Positions 22,245-31,458 of a DNA stretch of 64,000 bases are shown here, one piece after another. The notes beneath the pieces are model-generated. The model made no database searches. It was given only the letters and a program-made list of their open reading frames with translations, and was not told the origin of the DNA. The first letter of the stretch is position 1. Every line of letters starts with the position of its first letter. Source of the DNA: Salinimicrobium terrae DSM 17865 (GTDB lineage: Bacteria; Bacteroidota; Bacteroidia; Flavobacteriales; Flavobacteriaceae); contig NZ_KE384221.1 in NCBI RefSeq assembly GCF_000424665.1, positions 143,913 through 207,912 of the forward strand, given 5' to 3'. The position numbers and the translations under genes were made by a program.

Positions 22245-23801
22245 TTATGAACTGCACGAGAGCATAGAACAACCTGCTTTGGTCTCTGCCCAGGAAGGTC
22301 GTTTTTTAATAAAGTCATCGAAACCTGAGGGTGCGTAAGATTGGGCCATAGCCTCCTGTAACCTAAGGAAAAGCTCGTCTTCTCCTTTCTCAAGTTCTTC
22401 GATCGCTTGATGTAAAAGGTAATTTCTAAGAATTATTCGGGGATTGGTTCGGTTCATCAGGTCTCTTGTTGCTTCCTCAGAAAGGTTGTTATTTTTTCGC
22501 ATTTTTGAATAGTCTGTTATCAGTGTGGTGAACAGATCCTCTTGGTTAGGAGATAAATCTTGGTAAAATGAGTTCCGGAAGTGATCTTTTATGGCTTGTG
22601 GATTAACTTCAGGTGGAACATCGGCGAGTAAGCGATAAAAAATCGTCATATCTGGCTGGATTACCGAAAGTACCTTTTCAAATCGAGAATTAAGTTCCTT
22701 TTCCTGCTTTCCAACTTTTTCAAAACCTAATTTTCTGCTCATCATCCCATAGTAATGATCCCAGAAAATTTTTTCATAAGATTCCAGAACATTTTCCAGT
22801 CCTTCCGTCTCCTCAAAAAGCAGGGAAAGGGCATTAGCCAGCCTGCCCAGATTCCAATATCCAATGGAAGGCTGGTTCCCAAAGGCATAACGGCGGCCGG
22901 GAAGATCTGTGGTGTTAGGTGTAAAGTTGTGATCGTAATTATCAAGAAAGGAGAAGGGACCATAATCAATTGTTAGTCCTAAAATGGACATATTATCTGT
23001 ATTCATGACTCCGTGAACAAAGCCTACCCGTTGCCATTCGCTCATCAAAAATGCCGTTTTTTCCACCACTTCCTGAAACCATTTAAGAATCCGATCTTCT
23101 TCCTCCATGAATTGCGGAAAAAACCGATCAATGGTCCAATCGACGAGTTTTCTAAGTTTTTCTGTTTCACGCTGAGCGGCCAGTAACTCGAAATTCCCGA
23201 AACGCAAAAAAGAGGGAGCAACTCGTGTCACAATAGCCCCGGGTTCATATTCGGGATTCCCATTATAGAACATATCCCTTAGAACTTTATCCCCGGTGGA
23301 AACCAAGGCCAGCGCACGGGTAGTGGGAACTCCCAGGTGGTGCATTGCTTCGCTCATTAAGTATTCCCGAACCGAAGAACGTAGCACCGCACGACCATCT
23401 GCATGTCTGGAATAGGCAGTAGGTCCTGCACCTTTTAATTGCAGTTCAAAAATACCATTTTTGGAACCCCATTCCCCTAGGGTTATAGCCCGCCCATCAC
23501 CAAGCTGTCCTGCCCAGTTCCCAAACTGGTGCCCGGCATAACAAGCGGCGTATGGATTCATTGAGGAAGTGATTTTATTACCGGCTAAAATTTCCACTTC
23601 TGCTGGAGAAGGATAATTTATCTCCAACTTTTCAGCCAGATCTGTCGACCAACCTACTAGTCTAGGTGCGGCAACAGGAGTTGGTACTGCCTTGCTATAA
23701 AGTTTTCCGGGGGTTTGACGAGGAGTCCGGTCACCACTGTCATCACCTTCAAAGGTTTGTGTAAAGACATTTTCAAATTCTTTTTCTGCAATGGAGATCA
23801 T
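22245..23801 (-). CDS. selO: SelO (YdiU/UPF0061) pseudokinase-fold AMPylase, 518 aa
   Basis: Full-length SelO: conserved MNPYAACYAGHQFGNWAGQLGDGRA, LKGAGPTAYSRHADGRAVLRSS, GVPTTRALALVSTG and FVHGVMNTDNMSILGLTIDYGPF (catalytic HG..NTDN and the metal-binding DYGPF). It ends in a C-terminal LSCSS, where eukaryotic SelO carries selenocysteine. Bacterial SelO transfers AMP to Ser/Thr/Tyr of redox proteins and protects against oxidative stress. Length is as in E. coli YdiU (~480) plus a short N-terminus. Divergent from the next gene. Confidence 0.95.
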   Translation of the reverse strand: MISIAEKEFENVFTQTFEGDDSGDRTPRQTPGKLYSKAVPTPVAAPRLVGWSTDLAEKLEINYPSPAEVEILAGNKITSSMNPYAACYAGHQFGNWAGQLGDGRAITLGEWGSKNGIFELQLKGAGPTAYSRHADGRAVLRSSVREYLMSEAMHHLGVPTTRALALVSTGDKVLRDMFYNGNPEYEPGAIVTRVAPSFLRFGNFELLAAQRETEKLRKLVDWTIDRFFPQFMEEEDRILKWFQEVVEKTAFLMSEWQRVGFVHGVMNTDNMSILGLTIDYGPFSFLDNYDHNFTPNTTDLPGRRYAFGNQPSIGYWNLGRLANALSLLFEETEGLENVLESYEKIFWDHYYGMMSRKLGFEKVGKQEKELNSRFEKVLSVIQPDMTIFYRLLADVPPEVNPQAIKDHFRNSFYQDLSPNQEDLFTTLITDYSKMRKNNNLSEEATRDLMNRTNPRIILRNYLLHQAIEELEKGEDELFLRLQEAMAQSYAPSGFDDFIKKRPSWAETKAGCSMLSCSS

Positions 23802-24025
23802 GGGTCTTTTTTTCTAAAATACAAAACTTTCCAGAGGACCCGAAGATGTTTTTCATCATTAAAGAATTTGGTAAATAAAATTTACGGCTGCAATTTAAGA
23901 AGTAAGAATTTTCTTTAGAAAATTAACAACAGCTTAAACAATGACAAGAAATTAAGTTAAACCTAAATTAAAAAACATTTGGGACACGATCAACTGGTTT
24001 ATTTTTAGAAAAAAATTGAAAAGGA

Positions 24026-24388
24026 ATGATTTCATATCAGAGTAAAACCGATATTCAAAACCAGGTGTTGAACCTGTTGCCGCACCAAATTGAAGAGTGC
24101 AGGGAGTGCGACCAGTTACCCGCCTCTCTTGAAGAACTTATTAAACATAATTATCAGGCTACTTTCGTGTGCTATGACAAACAGTCTAATAGTATTGAAG
24201 TAGGTGTGGAGAATGAAGAAGAAAATTCACCTTATCCTGAAATCAAGGTGCATAGAATTCCGCTTGCTAAGGCTGTTGCCTACATTAGAAAAACTTTTAG
24301 GAGCAGTGATGCAGACCTTAAGTTCTACGGAAAAATTCTGGCCGGCTATGGCTCCTCTTCAAAAATCGAAGAAGTAGTCCTGGTATAG
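24026..24388 (+). CDS. Hypothetical protein, 120 aa
   Basis: Not recognised. Soluble, acidic N-terminal half with a CRECDQLP motif (two cysteines near residues 25-28), then mixed alpha/beta content and a basic helix KAVAYIRKTFRSS near residue 90. An AAGGA stretch sits just before the ATG at 24026. Divergent from selO and followed by a strong terminator, so it is a single-gene unit. Confidence 0.65.
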   Translation: MISYQSKTDIQNQVLNLLPHQIEECRECDQLPASLEELIKHNYQATFVCYDKQSNSIEVGVENEEENSPYPEIKVHRIPLAKAVAYIRKTFRSSDADLKFYGKILAGYGSSSKIEEVVLV

Positions 24389-24406
24389 CAGTCTGAAGAA
24401 TTACTT

Positions 24407-24443
24407 TAAAAGCCTCCCGGAGTTATTTTCGGGAGGCTTTTTT
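24407..24443 (+). terminator. Rho-independent terminator
   Basis: Stem aaaagcctcccg / cgggaggctttt with a 10-base loop and T run, following the hypothetical gene. Confidence 0.88.
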
Positions 24444-24465
24444 ATGGAAAGAAGCTTCAGGCTTT

Positions 24466-24473
24466 TATCTTTG
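24466..24473 (+). promoter_or_regulatory. Bacteroidota -7 box for tex (TATCTTTG)
   Basis: Exact TAnnTTTG match 22 bp before the tex start codon; the -33 box is not clear. Confidence 0.5.
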
Positions 24474-24495
24474 CCATCCATTCTAGTTTTTACAG

Positions 24496-26625
24496 ATGAA
24501 TTCTACAAACTTTATTCTTACTCGTACAAATCTTCCACAGAAGAGTGTTGATAATACGCTTCGGTTACTCGGGGAAGACGCCACTATTCCGTTCATTTCC
24601 CGCTACCGGAAAGAAATGACGGGCAACCTGGATGAGGTGCAGATTGAGCAAATTGTGAAATGGAAAGAGGCATTTGAAGAACTGGAAAAGAGGAAAAAGA
24701 GCATTCTAAAAGCCATTTTTGAACAGGATGCCCTTACGCCGGAACTTGAATCAAGGATCAATAATACCGAAGATATTCTGCAGCTGGAAGATCTCTATCT
24801 TCCTTATAAGAGAAAGCGGAAAACCAAAGCTGATGCTGCCCGGGAGCAGGGATTGGAGCCTCTGGCCAAAATAATTATGGCACAAAATTCTCCTAATTTC
24901 GAGACAGCGGCAAAAAGATTCTTGAGTAAAGAAGTAGCCACAGTTGCCGATGCCAACTCGGGAGCAAAAGATATTGTTGCGGAATGGATCAATGAGAACG
25001 AGGGGGTGAGAAGCCGACTTAGAAAACTTTTTCAGCAAAAGGCAGTGATCTCTGCAAAAGTGGTAAAAAAGAAAGCTGAAGAGGAGGAGGCGCAAAAATT
25101 CCGGAATTATTTTGAGTGGGAGGAAAAATTGAAATCCATTCAATCTCACCGGTTACTTGCCATCCTTAGAGCCGAAAAAGAGGGTTTTGTAAGGGTGAAG
25201 ATAGAGGTGGAGCAGGAGGGTGCTGTTAGAACAATTGCAGGCATTATTCTAAAACCACAGCAAAATTCGGGCAAGTATTTCATTGAGGAAGCAATTGAAG
25301 ACTCTTATAAAAGATTGCTTTTACCTGCGCTTTCCAACGAAATTTTATCTGCAGCCAAAGAAAAGGCAGATACGGAAGCCATAAAAGTCTTTGCAGATAA
25401 CCTTAGGCAGTTATTGTTGGCACAGCCTTTAGGTGCAAAAAGAATCCTGGCCCTCGACCCCGGTTTTAAATCGGGATGTAAGCTAGTGTGTCTGGACGAA
25501 AAGGGAGATTTGCAGCACAATGAAACCATTTTTCCGCATCCGCCGCAAAAGGAAATGGCCATGGCTTCAAAAAAGGTAAAATCTTTGGTGAATGCCTATA
25601 ATATTGAAGCTATAGCCATTGGGAATGGTACTGCTTCCCGTGAAACGGAATTTTTCATCAAAAAGATTCCTTTTGACAGAGATGTGCAGGTTTTTGTGGT
25701 GAATGAGGCCGGAGCTTCGGTGTATTCAGCTTCAAAGATTGCCAGGGCAGAATTTCCCAGTTTTGATGTGACTGTGCGGGGAGCAGTCTCTATTGGCCGT
25801 CGGCTGGCAGATCCTTTGGCCGAGCTGGTGAAGATCGATCCCAAAGCTATTGGAGTTGGGCAGTACCAGCACGATGTGGATCAGGCAAAACTGAAGAATG
25901 AACTGGACAGGGTAGTGGAGAGCTGTGTGAATTCTATAGGTGTAAACATGAACACTGCCAGTGCCCCATTACTCAGTTATGTTTCGGGTATTGGACCGTC
26001 TTTAGCTGAGAATATTGTCAACTATCGAAGTGAAAAAGGGGAATTTTCTTCCCGAAAAGAGCTGCTGAAAGTTCCGCGGTTGGGAGCCAAAGCCTTTGAA
26101 CAGGCCGCCGGATTCCTGAGAGTAACTACTTCTGAAAATCCGTTGGACAACTCCGCTGTACATCCAGAAAGTTATTCTATAGTAGAGAAAATGGCTGCCG
26201 ACCTCAAGGTTGGACTGAAGGATCTTATTGGCAACAAAGAGCTCATTTCTAAAATTACTCTCGAAAATCACATATCTGGAGCCGTAGGTTTACCCACTAT
26301 TAATGACATCCTAAGCGAGCTGGAGAAACCCGGAGTAGATCCAAGAAAATCGGCTAAAGTTTTTGAATTCGATCCAAAGGTGAAGAGCATCAAAGATGTG
26401 GAAATCGGAATGAAACTGCCGGGTATAGTGAACAACATCACCAACTTCGGGTGTTTTGTGGATATTGGGATCAAAGAAAGCGGACTGGTTCACATTTCCA
26501 AACTGAAAAATGACTTCGTGAGCGATGTAAATTCCGTGGTGAAATTACACCAGCATGTACAGGTAACCGTGCTGGAGGTGGATGAGGCGAGAAAGCGGAT
26601 TCAGTTGTCGATGATAGAGGAATAA
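24496..26625 (+). CDS. tex: Tex family RNA-binding transcription accessory protein, 709 aa
   Basis: N-terminal helical domain with the family signature LGEDATIPFISRYRKEMTG, a YqgF/RNase H-like domain starting near residue 315 (ILALDPGFKSGCKLVCLD), helix-hairpin-helix repeats near 490-550 (YVSGIGPSLAENIVNYR) and a C-terminal S1 RNA-binding domain at ~638-706 (GIVNNITNFGCFVDIG). Slightly shorter than E. coli YhgF (773). Tex associates with RNA polymerase and nucleic acids and affects ribosome and toxin expression in other bacteria. Single gene with its own promoter. Confidence 0.95.
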   Translation: MNSTNFILTRTNLPQKSVDNTLRLLGEDATIPFISRYRKEMTGNLDEVQIEQIVKWKEAFEELEKRKKSILKAIFEQDALTPELESRINNTEDILQLEDLYLPYKRKRKTKADAAREQGLEPLAKIIMAQNSPNFETAAKRFLSKEVATVADANSGAKDIVAEWINENEGVRSRLRKLFQQKAVISAKVVKKKAEEEEAQKFRNYFEWEEKLKSIQSHRLLAILRAEKEGFVRVKIEVEQEGAVRTIAGIILKPQQNSGKYFIEEAIEDSYKRLLLPALSNEILSAAKEKADTEAIKVFADNLRQLLLAQPLGAKRILALDPGFKSGCKLVCLDEKGDLQHNETIFPHPPQKEMAMASKKVKSLVNAYNIEAIAIGNGTASRETEFFIKKIPFDRDVQVFVVNEAGASVYSASKIARAEFPSFDVTVRGAVSIGRRLADPLAELVKIDPKAIGVGQYQHDVDQAKLKNELDRVVESCVNSIGVNMNTASAPLLSYVSGIGPSLAENIVNYRSEKGEFSSRKELLKVPRLGAKAFEQAAGFLRVTTSENPLDNSAVHPESYSIVEKMAADLKVGLKDLIGNKELISKITLENHISGAVGLPTINDILSELEKPGVDPRKSAKVFEFDPKVKSIKDVEIGMKLPGIVNNITNFGCFVDIGIKESGLVHISKLKNDFVSDVNSVVKLHQHVQVTVLEVDEARKRIQLSMIEE

Positions 26626-26668
26626 ATTTCAAGTTACAAGCACCAAATTCAAATTTCGCTGTGGAGTT

Positions 26669-27193
26669 TCACTCCTTATAAACAAGCTTTCCACCTTCAA
26701 TCTTGGCAGGTTTGGTGTAGGGGTGTTCGGTAGTTTTTTCGGGTGCCATTATGTGGAGGATTTTCCAGCCTTCAGCTTTAAGATAATCTGAAACCATAGC
26801 CCGGTGGCAGCTCCACCAAACAGCTTCAGAACACATAATAGCGGTTCTATTTTCAGTAGCAATAGCTTTAAGTTCTTCAACAGTGGATTTAAATTCAGAA
26901 GTTTCCATATAATCGGCATAGCCACGAAAGGACGGATGCCGCCACACCTGATTAACAGAATCTGGTTTTGCCTTCCGCCGACCTCCAAGATTTTCAAAAT
27001 GATGATAAAAAATGCCATTTTTGGGAAAGGATTCGGCTAAAGCTTCCAAATTGAAGTGTGGATATTTCCTGGACCCGGGATACCGGCGAATATCAACAAG
27101 GGCTTCAATATTATGGGATTGCAACCATTCCAAAAATTCCTCCAGCGGATGAGTGGAATGACCAATTGTCCATATGCGGGGCTGTTGAGACAT
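26669..27193 (-). CDS. DUF488 domain-containing protein, 174 aa
   Basis: Starts with the DUF488 signature RIWTIGHSTHPLEEFLEWL, then DIRRYPGSRKYPHF, FENLGGRR and a CSEAVWWSCHRAMVSDYL motif with two conserved cysteines. Full length for the family. The function of DUF488 is not established. Convergent with tex, with a gap of only 43 bp. Confidence 0.9.
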   Translation of the reverse strand: MSQQPRIWTIGHSTHPLEEFLEWLQSHNIEALVDIRRYPGSRKYPHFNLEALAESFPKNGIFYHHFENLGGRRKAKPDSVNQVWRHPSFRGYADYMETSEFKSTVEELKAIATENRTAIMCSEAVWWSCHRAMVSDYLKAEGWKILHIMAPEKTTEHPYTKPAKIEGGKLVYKE

Positions 27194-27269
27194 TGTTGGA
27201 AGTTAGATCTACGAAGGTAGAAGTAGGAATTGTAAAAAACTAAATATTTCCCGCTGATCTCGCAATGGG

Positions 27270-27345
27270 TTAAGGGTAATTCTCGGAATGAAAGAAATCT
27301 CTCGTCACTCGCTTTTCCTAAAACTTCGTCCTGTTGAGATGACAA
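27270..27345. repeat. Possible dispersed intergenic repeat
   Basis: The minus strand reads gtcatctcaacaggacgaag ... aaagcgagtgacgagaga ... cattccgagaatta. This word pattern is like the short palindromic intergenic repeats common in Flavobacteriia genomes (recognised from memory). Only one copy was seen in the window. It fills the gap between the ypdA and DUF488 genes. Confidence 0.35.
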
Positions 27346-27377
27346 AATTTACGGCTAAGTTCCATAACTCTGAACTC

Positions 27378-28355
27378 CTAACTCTTAACAACATCCTCTA
27401 ATATCATTTTCGCATGTACCCGGGAATTCTCAATAAACCATTTGTGGGTTTCCATTCCGCCGCAAATTACACCTGCAAGATAAATCCCTTTGACGTTGGA
27501 TTCCATGGTTTCAGGATCGTACTGCGGAATCTTTTTCCCGTCTTCCGAAAGTTGGATTCCCATGTCTTTTAAAAATTCGAAATTCGGACGGTAGCCGGTG
27601 AGCAATAATACCCAGTCATTTTCCAGGACCTGGTCTCCCTCTTTAGAGGTAATTATCACTTCGGTTTCCCTTATTTCCTTTAATTCAGCATTAAAGACTG
27701 CTTTTATGCTCCCTTCATCTATACGGTTGTCAATATCGGGTTTTACCCAGTATTTCACACGTTCGCCAATGGCAGGACCACGCACCACCATAGTGACGTC
27801 GCCGCCTTTACGGTATATCTCAAGCGCAGCATCTACAGCCGAATTACTGGCTCCAACAACAATTGTCTTTTGGGTGGCGTAAAAGTGCGGATCGCCGTAG
27901 TAATGAGCGACTTTTGGCAAATCTTCTCCCGGAATATTCAGGTAATTGGGAATGTCATAAAAACCTGTCGCAATAATGACATTTTTGGAGCTGTAGAAAC
28001 CTTTGGAAGTCGTGACTTTATGGAGATTATCTTCAGATTCAATTTTTTCCACTTTTTCAAAAAGTTGAATATTGAGGTGGTTTGACGTGACTATTCTCCT
28101 GTAGTATTCCAAAGCTTCTTGTTTATGTGGCTTCGGATTAGTACTTATGAAAGGAATATCATCGAGCTCCAGTTTTTCTGAAGTGGAAAAGAAGGTCATG
28201 TTTGACGGATAATTGTACAGCGAATTAACCAGCGTTCCCTTCTCTAAAATGACATAATTGAGGCCTTTCTTTTTTGCCTCCATGGCACAGGCGATGCCTA
28301 TAGGTCCGCCGCCAACGATAACTGCGTCGTATATTTTATCTTCAGGAGTTGACAA
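27378..28355 (-). CDS. ypdA: YpdA family bacillithiol-disulfide reductase-type flavoprotein, 325 aa
   Basis: FAD-binding motif VIVGGGPIGIACAMEAKKKG near residue 12, the family hallmark YPSNMTFFSTSEKLEL, a second nucleotide-binding motif VVGASNSAVDAALE for NADPH (~residue 168), and a C-terminal GIYLAGVICGGMETHKWFIENSR. There is no CxxC pair, as expected for YpdA. It would reduce bacillithiol disulfide, suggesting the organism makes bacillithiol (inference). The start overlaps the end of rpe by 14 bp, so it is co-transcribed and coupled. Confidence 0.9.
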   Translation of the reverse strand: MSTPEDKIYDAVIVGGGPIGIACAMEAKKKGLNYVILEKGTLVNSLYNYPSNMTFFSTSEKLELDDIPFISTNPKPHKQEALEYYRRIVTSNHLNIQLFEKVEKIESEDNLHKVTTSKGFYSSKNVIIATGFYDIPNYLNIPGEDLPKVAHYYGDPHFYATQKTIVVGASNSAVDAALEIYRKGGDVTMVVRGPAIGERVKYWVKPDIDNRIDEGSIKAVFNAELKEIRETEVIITSKEGDQVLENDWVLLLTGYRPNFEFLKDMGIQLSEDGKKIPQYDPETMESNVKGIYLAGVICGGMETHKWFIENSRVHAKMILEDVVKS

Positions 28356-29004
28356 GCGACTTCAGGTTTTTAATGGTTTGGGTTGGATCTTCAGCTTTAA
28401 AAACAAAACTGCCGGCTACCAGTACATCTGCACCGGCATCTATTAATTGTGCCGCATTTTTATCGGTCACTCCGCCATCAATTTCTATTAAAGTAGGAGC
28501 ATTGTTCCTTTCAATAATTTGCTTCAGTTTTTCAATCTTCTTGTAGGTGTTTTCAATAAAGCTTTGTCCGCCAAAACCGGGATTTACGCTCATCATACAG
28601 ACAAGGTCAATATCAGCAATCACATCTTCCAGGAGCTCTACAGGAGTGTGTGGATTGATAGCAACACCTGCCTTCATACCTTCGGCCTTTATTGCCTGGA
28701 GTGTCCTGTGAAGGTGGGTGCAGGCTTCATAATGTACCGAAAGATTATTGGCTCCAAGAGCAGCAAATTCCTTGATATATCTGTCGGGATCAACAATCAT
28801 GAGGTGAATATCAATTGTTTTTTTCGCGTGCTTTTGAATCGCTGCCAAAACAGGCATTCCGTAAGAGATATTCGGAACAAAGACGCCATCCATAATGTCA
28901 ATATGAAACCAGTCGGCTTCACTGTTGTTGATCATTTCGATGTCACGTTGAAGATTTCCGAAGTCTGCAGCAAGTAAGGAAGGAGCAATTAAATTATTTT
29001 TCAT
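28342..29004 (-). CDS. rpe: Ribulose-phosphate 3-epimerase, 220 aa
   Basis: Start set at ATG 29004 (MKNNLIAPSLLAADFGNL), the normal family N-terminus; an upstream TTG-type extension is not needed. TIM barrel with the metal and catalytic motifs HIDIMDGVFVPN, IDIHLMI, VHYEA, MMSVNPGFGGQSF and IEIDGGV. Interconverts ribulose 5-phosphate and xylulose 5-phosphate in the pentose phosphate pathway. Upstream of and overlapping ypdA, linking NADPH-generating carbon flow with a thiol reductase in one transcript. Confidence 0.95.
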   Translation of the reverse strand: MKNNLIAPSLLAADFGNLQRDIEMINNSEADWFHIDIMDGVFVPNISYGMPVLAAIQKHAKKTIDIHLMIVDPDRYIKEFAALGANNLSVHYEACTHLHRTLQAIKAEGMKAGVAINPHTPVELLEDVIADIDLVCMMSVNPGFGGQSFIENTYKKIEKLKQIIERNNAPTLIEIDGGVTDKNAAQLIDAGADVLVAGSFVFKAEDPTQTIKNLKSLVNS

Positions 29005-29128
29005 GTGGTCGAAAATAAGACTTCGTAAAAGTAACAAGAATTATGGTAAAAGGCTTAACTGGTATTAAAGCAATTGCTGTAGGAAGATTTTTGTATCTTT
29101 AGAATAAACAGAACCAAAAAAAACATTT

Positions 29129-29260
29129 ATGGAAGTTGAAGAAAAGAGTGAAAAGAAAAATTATGGGAAAATGGGATGCTTTATTGCAATTCTGGTTCTC
29201 GTAATCGTCATAATTGCCATTTATTCCGGCTTAATTAGTTTCCCCGGTTCTACTGACTAA
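29129..29260 (+). CDS. Small single-span membrane protein, 43 aa
   Basis: Reads MEVEEKSEKKNYGKMG (charged N-terminus), one helix CFIAILVLVIVIIAIYSGL at residues ~17-35, and a short tail SFPGSTD. Preceded by tatcttta, one base off the TAnnTTTG box, and followed by a hairpin (29316-29342). Divergent from rpe. Family unknown, but the start, helix and terminator together support a real gene. Confidence 0.55.
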   Translation: MEVEEKSEKKNYGKMGCFIAILVLVIVIIAIYSGLISFPGSTD

Positions 29261-29315
29261 TTAATGTTGGACTGTAGAGCTAAAATAATTGTTTTCAAAA
29301 TTGATTTAAAAAGGT

Positions 29316-29342
29316 GAACCCGGGGTAATCAGCCCCGGGTTC
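29316..29342. terminator. Hairpin between convergent genes
   Basis: Perfect 10-bp stem gaacccgggg / ccccgggttc with a 7-base loop. The T run is weak on the plus strand; A-rich upstream sequence gives a T run on the minus strand after the sigma factor gene. Confidence 0.65.
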
Positions 29343-29397
29343 TTCATCAATCAATCAAAAAACGAACAGTAATCAACTGTTGCTTCGTTCCAGGGAC

Positions 29398-30261
29398 TTA
29401 TCCCAGGTATGTTTTTAAGATTTTGCTTCTCGAGGTGTGTTTCAACCTTCTGATAGCTTTTTCTTTTATTTGTCTTACTCTTTCCCTTGTTAGATCAAAA
29501 GTCTCGCCAATTTCTTCCAGAGTCATTGGGTGTTGGTCTCCCAGACCAAAATAAAGACGAATTACATCGGCTTCACGCGGAGTAAGCGTCTCAAGAGCCC
29601 GCTCTATTTCTGTACGTAAAGATTCATGTAAAAGCTCTCTGTCGGGGTTCGGGGATTCACCCGAGCGTAATACGTCATACAGGTTGGAATCTTCACCTTC
29701 AACAAGCGGAGCATCCATGGATACGTGACGCCCAGAATTCTTCATAGATTCCTTAACGTCATTAATGGTCATATCAAGTTCTTTTGCAATCTCCTCTGCA
29801 CTTGGCGGACGCTCATGCGATTGCTCAAGGAAAGCAAAAGTTTTGTTGATCTTGTTTATGGAACCAATCTTATTGAGCGGTAAACGCACAATACGGGACT
29901 GTTCTGCCAAAGCCTGAAGTATAGACTGGCGAATCCACCAAACGGCATAGGATATGAATTTGAAACCACGGGTTTCATCAAATCTTTTGGCAGCTTTTAT
30001 TAGTCCTAAATTTCCTTCGTTTATAAGGTCGGGAAGGGTCAAGCCCTGATTTTGATATTGTTTTGCTACAGATACTACAAAACGAAGATTCGCCTTAGTT
30101 AGTTTCTCTAAAGCACGGTCATCACCCGCTTTAATTCGTTGTGCCAATTCCACCTCTTCATCTGCGGTGATCAGGTCAACTTTACCAATTTCTTGCAAAT
30201 ACTTATCCAGCGAAGCAGTTTCACGGTTTGTTACCTGCTTCGTAATTTTAAGTTGTCTCAT
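29398..30261 (-). CDS. rpoD: Primary RNA polymerase sigma factor (RpoD/SigA), 287 aa
   Basis: Region 1.2 ([20 protein letters not shown]), region 2 with [41 protein letters not shown], region 3 ([15 protein letters not shown]) and region 4 with the helix-turn-helix [18 protein letters not shown]. The ~290-residue length without region 1.1 or the large non-conserved region is characteristic of the Bacteroidota vegetative sigma factor, which reads TTTG / TAnnTTTG promoters. Several such boxes are seen in this window. Single gene. Confidence 0.97.
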   Translation of the reverse strand: MRQLKITKQVTNRETASLDKYLQEIGKVDLITADEEVELAQRIKAGDDRALEKLTKANLRFVVSVAKQYQNQGLTLPDLINEGNLGLIKAAKRFDETRGFKFISYAVWWIRQSILQALAEQSRIVRLPLNKIGSINKINKTFAFLEQSHERPPSAEEIAKELDMTINDVKESMKNSGRHVSMDAPLVEGEDSNLYDVLRSGESPNPDRELLHESLRTEIERALETLTPREADVIRLYFGLGDQHPMTLEEIGETFDLTRERVRQIKEKAIRRLKHTSRSKILKTYLG

Positions 30262-30339
30262 CTAACGTCTCCTTGGATTTTAATTATGAATAACTCTTGT
30301 AGTAGTTATACGTAAGAAGGGTTGGGAATGTTACAAGAA

Positions 30340-31410
30340 TTAAAGATAATGAAAATATTTTTTCCTTTTCAGTTTTTTAACCTGTTTTCCCTGCCTCCAA
30401 ATCAGGAAGCCAGTAATGGACAAAAATGGTCCCGAGAGCCCTGTTATACAGTACAATAATTTAGTCCAGATCCCGCCATATTGTCCAAAATGTAGAGGGA
30501 TAAGTGTGCTCGAAAGTTTTGTTTTAAGATCTGCTTCCTGAATTCGGGTAACTCCTGTGATCTCACCCGATTGGTAATCTGCATTAATCTTATTGTAAAA
30601 TTCAGAGTAATAAAAAGCATCGTCATTGAAAAGGCCATATACTGTCAATGTTCCCTGTTCATTAAAAGGAAGCCGAATGTAGGTGGGATTAAAATTGGAA
30701 TAGTTCTCGGCTATCTCCATAAGTAGATCATTTACCGGTGCTTTTACAACAGGCGTTTCTGCAATGGCCGGGGGATTAAGTCCGGCAGCGGCAACTGTCC
30801 ACGCGAGAAAGACTCCGGTTACAACAAGTACCAGGTTGAACAGCAAAGCCCAGGTTCCAACAATGCGGTGCAAAGAGGAATAAAATGTACGTCTGGTTTT
30901 CAGGTTTAGACGAGTGCTGCAGGTTAGGGTCTTGAGGACACTTTTTCTGTAAAGGTAAATTCCGGTCAAGAGAGAGAATAAAAATAAAACTCCTATAATG
31001 AAAACCAGAACTCTGCCCGCAGGTCCGGCCTGGAAAGAGTAGTGGAACTTTAACAACCATCGGGTGAAAGTAGTGAGTTCATTGATCTCCTTAATGATTT
31101 CACCTGTTGAAGGGTGAACAAAAACAAAAAGCCGTTCAGTTGGCTTTCTAAGGTTAAAGATTAATGCTTCGTTCTCTTCAAAGTGCATTAGACGGGTATC
31201 CCAGCCTGGATAATCTCTTTGAATTTCCTGAATTCCCCGATCGATGTTAAGACCAGAATAATTTTCTATCTCAAGATATTCTTTCCACTGATGATCCTCT
31301 ATGTCTTGCTGAAAGACCAGAATAGAACCCGAAATTCCCATGAGAACAAGAAAAATTCCTGCAATTAAGCCGGCAATAGAGTGATATTTTAGAATCTTCC
31401 TGTTGTTCAT
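30340..31410 (-). CDS. PepSY-associated membrane protein, 356 aa
   Basis: Four hydrophobic segments (near residues 12-32, 130-155, 180-205 and 325-345) around two periplasmic PepSY-type regions. Motifs include KYHSIAGLIAGIFLVLMGISGSILVF, the conserved RWLLKFHYSFQAGPAGR, LHRIVGTWALLFNLVLVVTG and LIPLHFGQYGG; the membrane histidines could bind haem. Proteins of this family usually pair with TonB-dependent siderophore receptors and may reduce ferric iron in the periplasm. It follows such a receptor by 48 bp, but a terminator-type hairpin lies in that gap. Confidence 0.88.
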   Translation of the reverse strand: MNNRKILKYHSIAGLIAGIFLVLMGISGSILVFQQDIEDHQWKEYLEIENYSGLNIDRGIQEIQRDYPGWDTRLMHFEENEALIFNLRKPTERLFVFVHPSTGEIIKEINELTTFTRWLLKFHYSFQAGPAGRVLVFIIGVLFLFSLLTGIYLYRKSVLKTLTCSTRLNLKTRRTFYSSLHRIVGTWALLFNLVLVVTGVFLAWTVAAAGLNPPAIAETPVVKAPVNDLLMEIAENYSNFNPTYIRLPFNEQGTLTVYGLFNDDAFYYSEFYNKINADYQSGEITGVTRIQEADLKTKLSSTLIPLHFGQYGGIWTKLLYCITGLSGPFLSITGFLIWRQGKQVKKLKRKKYFHYL

Positions 31411-31411
31411 G

Positions 31412-31445
31412 AAAAAAAGAGGCAGCTATAAATTTTATAGCTGCC
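31412..31445 (-). terminator. Terminator-type hairpin abutting the PepSY start codon
   Basis: Stem ggcagctata / tatagctgcc with a short AT loop, followed on the minus strand by tctttttttc that runs directly into the ATG at 31410. It would attenuate readthrough from the TonB receptor gene. Confidence 0.75.
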
Positions 31446-31458
31446 ATTTGGGTTGAAA

